Shown here: positions 60,232 through 64,000 of the stretch, one piece after another | Numbering within the stretch: the first letter of the stretch is position 1 | Layout of the letters: the number at the start of each line of letters is the position of its first letter | Assembly (NCBI GenBank): GCA_021325555.1 | Contig: JAJPGY010000039.1 | Span: forward strand, 1-64,000 | From: Pseudomonadota bacterium | GTDB lineage: Bacteria; Cyanobacteriota; Vampirovibrionia; Obscuribacterales; Obscuribacteraceae | Length of the DNA: 64,000 nucleotides | Direction: 5' to 3' | The notes under the pieces: model-generated | Seen by the model: only the letters and a program-made list of their open reading frames with translations | Database searches by the model: none | What the model was told of the DNA's origin: nothing | Program-made: the position numbers and the translations under genes

Positions 60232-60648
60232 TAGAGCGGAGGCGAGAGTTCACGCGAACGGCATCGACTCCCTCGGAGTTTCCCCAACCGACTGGAGCTC
60301 ATACTTTCCGGCGAAACGCACCGGGCATCGCAACAAGGTGTCGTCCCACGGCAGAAGGGCCGGCAAGTAATTCGTGGCCGACCGCCAACGCTGGTCGGCG
60401 AAACAGCACACTTCCTGAGCAGCGAGGACCGGCAGACGACCACGTTTGCCGTGCGCTTCTGCTGCTCTTTTTTCTCCTTTTAGATACGATTGTATATAGT
60501 ATTCTCAGAGAGCAAAAAAGAGAAAGAGGCACGGGAAGCCGGGCGTGATGCCGGCTTCCCGCCGCCTTCTCGAAATATCACCGACCCGGGCGTCCGGGCC
60601 GGCCGCAGGCAACCTTTCGATTTACCTGCGGCCGGGCGCCCGCGGCCT
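60232..60648. other. Spacer between convergent genes with two hairpins
   Basis: It contains the minus-strand terminator at 60532-60561 and a second strong palindrome, CCGGCCGCAGG/CCTGCGGCCGG at 60599-60635, just past the ClpP-like stop. Open frames here have no ribosome site and are not coding-like. Confidence 0.5.
60532..60561 (-). terminator. Intrinsic terminator of the ClpP-like gene
   Basis: CGGGAAGCCGG (60532-60542) pairs perfectly with CCGGCTTCCCG (60551-60561). On the minus strand the sequence continues TGCCTCTTTCTCTTTTTTGC. Confidence 0.8.
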
Positions 60649-61965
60649 TCAGCGGACCTCGTCGACCAGCTTGAGCTGCTTCGACTCGGCGGCATTGAGC
60701 CACCAGTCCTTGTGCTCCGAGCGGTCCTTCAGGTCCTGGACCGTAAGGGCCGAGCGCGGGGCGGCCATGACCGGCAGAAGCTGCGCTTCCAGCCGCTGCA
60801 TGTACTCCTGCTCGTCCTGCATCTCGCTGTTGCCACCCTCGAACATGGTGCTCGCGCGGTGGATGAGGAAGCGGGCGTTCTCGCCCATCACCCGGTGGTC
60901 GCCCACCTGGGACAGGAAGCCGCCCATGGAGGCCGCGTAGCCGAGGATGTAGGTCGTCACCTTCTTGCCGGTCTGCGCCTTGATCTCGTTGATTACGTTG
61001 ATCAGGGCGGCACCGTCGACGACGCTGCCACCGGGCGAGTTGATGAACAGGTCGATGTCACCCGGCTGGTTGGCGAACTGCTGCATCGCCGTCTGGGCAA
61101 GCAGGCAGAGCCCCGGCTCGACCTCGCCGAAGAACAGGAAGCTGTTGTTCTTGACGGACTGCGCCGCCACCTGCTCCTCGTTCATGCGCCCGAGCCCCGC
61201 CTCGGCCAGCTCCTTGCGGAGCTGCGCCTTCTTCAGGCGGACGTCCAGGCTGTCCGTCGGCAGCGACTCCACCACCGGCAGGCCGGACCTGGCCGGGGCC
61301 GGGATGACGACGCCGACGCGGTCGACCACACCGAGCTTGAGCGCCTCCTCGGCGTCGATGTGCCAGGTGCGCTTGTAGGCGGTGTGCTCCTTGATCTGCT
61401 CCATGGTGATCCGGGAGCGGTCGGCCAGGAGCTGGCGGCCGTGGGTCTCGACCTCCTGGAAGAACTTGAGCAGGTCGCCCATGTCCGCGGTGTTGCCGCG
61501 TCCGGCGCGGAAGTCCTGCTCCTGCAGCTCGATCCAGCTCGAGGGCGTGATCACGCGCTCGTCGGCGGCCTGCATGAGGATGGCACCGTGGATGGTGGTA
61601 CGACCGGTGACCTGCATGGTCACCTTGTGGCCGGCCTGGCGCATCCAGCGGACGTAGTCGTAGACAGCCATCGTCTGGATGAACGAGCCGTCGAAGAGGT
61701 TGAGCCCCAGGTGAATGGGGGTCTTCGTCGCGCTGTCCTTGTCCAGCCGGCGCCAGAAGGCCATCGCCTGAATCGCGGTGGCGGCCATCTGCGGGTCGAG
61801 CTTGCCGACCAGGTTGAGCTGGCGGGCGAACTGCCAGGTGGCCAGGAGCTCTTCCAGCTTCAGCTCAGCCTCGAGCGCCTCCCCGTTGAGGGCGGCAATC
61901 TTGGCTTCCATGATCTGCCGTTCGAGATTCTCAGTGCTCGGGGCGTTGGAAGTAGTCTCAGACAT
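60649..61965 (-). CDS. Double ClpP-like protein: pseudo-protease plus protease domain
   Basis: The ATG at 61963-61965 with GAGGAGTCACTACC gives 438 residues. Two complete ClpP-fold domains lie in tandem (about 80-220 and 300-438). The C-terminal one keeps INSPGGSV, nucleophile Ser346 in GYAASMGG and His369 in FLIHRAS, and ends with LVDEVR like ClpP. The N-terminal one has the same fold order (GLNLFDGSF, then HIDAEEALKLGVVDRVGVV) but Ile125 and Gln148 stand where Ser and His should be, so it is catalytically dead. The usual catalytic Asp is not clear in either domain. No Clp adaptor or ATPase gene is adjacent. Fusion of a ClpR-like to a ClpP-like domain is unusual. Confidence 0.85.
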   Translation of the reverse strand: MSETTSNAPSTENLERQIMEAKIAALNGEALEAELKLEELLATWQFARQLNLVGKLDPQMAATAIQAMAFWRRLDKDSATKTPIHLGLNLFDGSFIQTMAVYDYVRWMRQAGHKVTMQVTGRTTIHGAILMQAADERVITPSSWIELQEQDFRAGRGNTADMGDLLKFFQEVETHGRQLLADRSRITMEQIKEHTAYKRTWHIDAEEALKLGVVDRVGVVIPAPARSGLPVVESLPTDSLDVRLKKAQLRKELAEAGLGRMNEEQVAAQSVKNNSFLFFGEVEPGLCLLAQTAMQQFANQPGDIDLFINSPGGSVVDGAALINVINEIKAQTGKKVTTYILGYAASMGGFLSQVGDHRVMGENARFLIHRASTMFEGGNSEMQDEQEYMQRLEAQLLPVMAAPRSALTVQDLKDRSEHKDWWLNAAESKQLKLVDEVR

Positions 61966-62682
61966 GGTAGTGACTCCTCGTCTTGAAAGTTTCGGGCGGG
62001 ATTGCCCATTTGACAGAACTGACCGGACCTCGACCGGACGCCAACGCCTGGCCCCGCGACAAAGATCCGGTAGAAACGTGTCCACAGGCACAACAGGCGG
62101 GTCCGCCGCCACCGCCAGGGCGAAGCACGACGGAAAGCAGGCTTGCCTTCCCACGACGCCCGCAAGGATCAGCGAGCGCTCTCCTGGAGCCTCACCAAAC
62201 CCTGGCTGGTGGCGCCGGTTGAGTAATAGCCCAGACCTCTCGGCCAAAACACGCCCGAGAGAAGAGCTTTCTTCTCACACTGCGTTCAAATGCAGAGGGC
62301 ATGAGCTTTTGCTTAGAAGGCCTGGCTGATCACTCGCGGGAATGAATTGACATGGACATGGCCTTAATGTACTCATGCGCGAGCTGCGCAAGCAAGGTCG
62401 CCGGGCGATAAGCCAAAAGCCCGAAACACGCCGCAGCGCGAGCCCTCCCGGATGCGCCGCCGCTCACCCGGCGCCGGCCGGGGCGGGTGCGGAAAATCCC
62501 CCTGCAGCCGCCTCGGTCGGCTGCTGTGGCATCGCGCAATTGCGCTAACAGGCAGGCGGGGCAGCGGGCTCTACGTAGGGCGGCCCCTGCTTTCGTAGTC
62601 TCCCCAATGACATAGCGGACATCCATGCATAGACTGGGCCGTACTCAGCAGGCAGCGCGGCGCGGGACTCTCAATCCAGGTC
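61966..62682. other. 717-bp divergent spacer
   Basis: No gene is supported. It contains the likely minus-strand promoter region of the ClpP-like gene and the candidate plus-strand promoter at 62347-62375. Antisense and shadow frames here have no ribosome sites. Confidence 0.45.
62347..62375 (+). promoter_or_regulatory. Weak candidate promoter
   Basis: A perfect -35 (TTGACA, 62347-62352) is 17 bases ahead of TACTCA (62370-62375), which matches the -10 consensus in only about half its positions. The next gene on this strand starts at 62683. Confidence 0.3.
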
Positions 62683-64000
62683 ATGCCCAACCCACTCGAA
62701 CACAACAGCGAGACCGACTCCGCCGCCGGCGGCAGCCCCAGCGTCGGGCAAAGTCTTCTCAATGAATGGCACGCGTTCTCCCACGGCCTGGCCGACACCC
62801 CCGGGGCGATCAAGGATGCGGCCGTCAACGCCTGGGACCACAAGGGCGCCAGCCTGTTTCAGGTCGGCGTCAGCGTCGCCGCCGGCCTGGGCATCGGGCT
62901 GCTCTCGAGGGAGGCGGGACCGCTCGGGCTGGCCGTCCGCGGTCTGGGCGCCGCCCTCGGGGCCTCCTTCATCTATGACGGAATCAGGCCGTGGCAGGAC
63001 ACCTTCAGCCAGGCGTGGGACGCCAAAAACCAGGCCCAGCTTGACCGGGCCAGCAAGAGCTTCGCGCACCAGTTCGGACAGTTCACATTTGACGCCGCCA
63101 TCATGACGCCGGGGGCGATGGCCGGAACCTTCGCCGGGGCCAGACTGAGCATGCCGGCTCTGAAGGATGTGCGCGTGAGCGCCCCCGAGATCCTGAAAGG
63201 CAGCAGCGGCAAAGCCATGACCGAGGCCGGCGAATCAAGCGCCCAGGCCGCCGCCGATGCAGCACCGCCGCCGGAGGTCGTCCCCGAGGCCCCCGCCAGG
63301 CCGCAACAGGCACGCTACCGGTATGTGCAGCTCAATCCTTCGCCGGAGGCGAGCAATCCCCGCTTCGACTTCGGCGTCGAGGTAACGGAACCCCGGCTGC
63401 TCAACGGTCAGCCCAACCTCGATCATCACGGCTCGCGAACGGCTGCCGACATGCCCAGCGCCGCCGAGCAGGCTCTGGTTCTGCCGGCAGATCAACTGCC
63501 GGCCCACCGGGCGACCCTGGCCACGATCAATCCCGACCTCGACTCCGTGACGGCCATGGCCGTTCTGGCCAACAGGTTCGAGGGGCGGGCGGTCAATGAG
63601 GTCATCGTCCGCGAGATAGGCCGCCTGGACAGGGGGCTGCCTCCGACCGAGCTGTCCGCGGATCCGTCCCTGAAAGACCAGATAAACGCCATGCGCCGCA
63701 AGGTGCGGGAGAGAGACGACCTGCACTGGAAGGTGTTCTTCGCCCAGAGGGTGCTGGACGGTTCGGCAAAGATCGAGGACGTTCAGCGCATGGCCTATGA
63801 GCAGCGGAGCATCAACCGTGACATCCGCGCCAGGCTGGATCGCGAGGTGAAGCCGGAAGTGGTAGTGCCCGGGAAGCTGGCTTTCGTGCAGTCTGACAAC
63901 AGGATGGCCATTAGCTACGGCTACCGCCACGCCCCGGTGGTTGTCCTCCAGCAAGAGACGCCGCGTTTCAGCCGTTTCTCGGTGGGCGCCGAGGACGGCA
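62683..64000 (+). CDS. Large unknown protein with DHH-like motif, 3' end outside window
   Basis: Only the first 439 codons are visible. The start is the ATG at 62683 (MPNPLEHNSETDSAAGG) with a weak CCAGG site. The first 170 residues are Ala/Gly-rich with one or two hydrophobic helices (FQVGVSVAAGLGIGLLSREA). From about residue 215 a different domain begins; it contains LDHHGS near residue 246 and, 40 residues later, INPDLDSVTAMAVLANR. These recall the DHH and DxD motifs of DHH phosphoesterases but in reversed order. A helical segment follows. No function can be assigned; the DHH resemblance is speculative. Confidence 0.6.
   Translation, partial: MPNPLEHNSETDSAAGGSPSVGQSLLNEWHAFSHGLADTPGAIKDAAVNAWDHKGASLFQVGVSVAAGLGIGLLSREAGPLGLAVRGLGAALGASFIYDGIRPWQDTFSQAWDAKNQAQLDRASKSFAHQFGQFTFDAAIMTPGAMAGTFAGARLSMPALKDVRVSAPEILKGSSGKAMTEAGESSAQAAADAAPPPEVVPEAPARPQQARYRYVQLNPSPEASNPRFDFGVEVTEPRLLNGQPNLDHHGSRTAADMPSAAEQALVLPADQLPAHRATLATINPDLDSVTAMAVLANRFEGRAVNEVIVREIGRLDRGLPPTELSADPSLKDQINAMRRKVRERDDLHWKVFFAQRVLDGSAKIEDVQRMAYEQRSINRDIRARLDREVKPEVVVPGKLAFVQSDNRMAISYGYRHAPVVVLQQETPRFSRFSVGAEDG

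Noticed and set aside
60599..60635. Second terminator for the ClpP-like gene
   Set aside because: The palindrome is strong but the minus-strand flank has no T-run; the better terminator is at 60532-60561.

Overview
The window is a high-GC bacterial chromosomal segment (clearly above 60% GC by eye, with a few AT-richer spacers). Core genes are mixed with gene islands that I cannot assign. Supporting core genes are prfB with its programmed frameshift, gatB, a HU gene, a futalosine-route menaquinone gene (mqnC), a translation GTPase of the EF-G family, and an MCE/Mla-type lipid transport operon. The MCE operon and several exported proteins suggest a diderm (outer-membrane) cell. The standard code is used: RF2 and UGA-dependent frameshifting are present. 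I cannot name the phylum; an uncultured lineage is likely because so many reading frames are unfamiliar.

Layout. 1-275: start of a minus-strand coiled-coil gene with 21-bp repeats. 632-12425: one-directional accessory island with strong GAAAGGAG-type ribosome sites and GC-rich hairpins in several gaps. It encodes a thioredoxin-like exported protein, membrane proteins, a SigB/F-type sigma factor, a sedolisin (S53) and a trypsin-like protease, octapeptide beta-solenoid proteins and several unknowns, ending at a clear terminator. 12750-16247: TIG-domain secreted protein, FAD oxidoreductase, prfB. 16540-26368: a six-gene minus-strand operon in the order PrkA-like, PrkA-like, YeaH/YhbH, SpoVR and two unknown proteins, closed by a terminator. 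26369-27506: structured, gene-poor spacer. 27507-28701: another octapeptide protein and a zinc ribbon. 29091-30203: mqnC. 30475-36944: promoter plus a vWA-TPR-vWA-MoxR-DUF58-membrane protein operon. 37085-38477: micro-ORF, ParB/Srx-like protein, PAS-XRE regulator. 38501-43120: unknown protein, site-2-type protease, MCE operon. 43141-50816: MATE exporter, gatB, M23 peptidase, small membrane protein, a Tyr-rich secreted repeat protein, a PQQ-type propeller, and HU with its promoter and terminator. 51247-56449: PLD-type protein, two PlsC-like acyltransferases, M48 protease, M20 amidohydrolase. 57166-61965: EF-G paralogue, two unknown small proteins and a double ClpP-like protein. 62683-64000: start of a large unknown protein that runs off the window.

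How the genes work together. The PrkA-YeaH-SpoVR operon is the classic stationary-phase/starvation kinase module, here with two kinases and two extra proteins. The MoxR operon looks like an AAA chaperone with vWA adaptor proteins that acts on envelope or secreted proteins. The accessory island pairs an alternative sigma factor with two exported proteases and repeat proteins, so a stress- or stage-specific envelope programme is a reasonable but unproved reading. The strongest candidates for undescribed biology are the extended PrkA operon, the fused pseudo-ClpP/ClpP protein, and the octapeptide solenoid family with its island.
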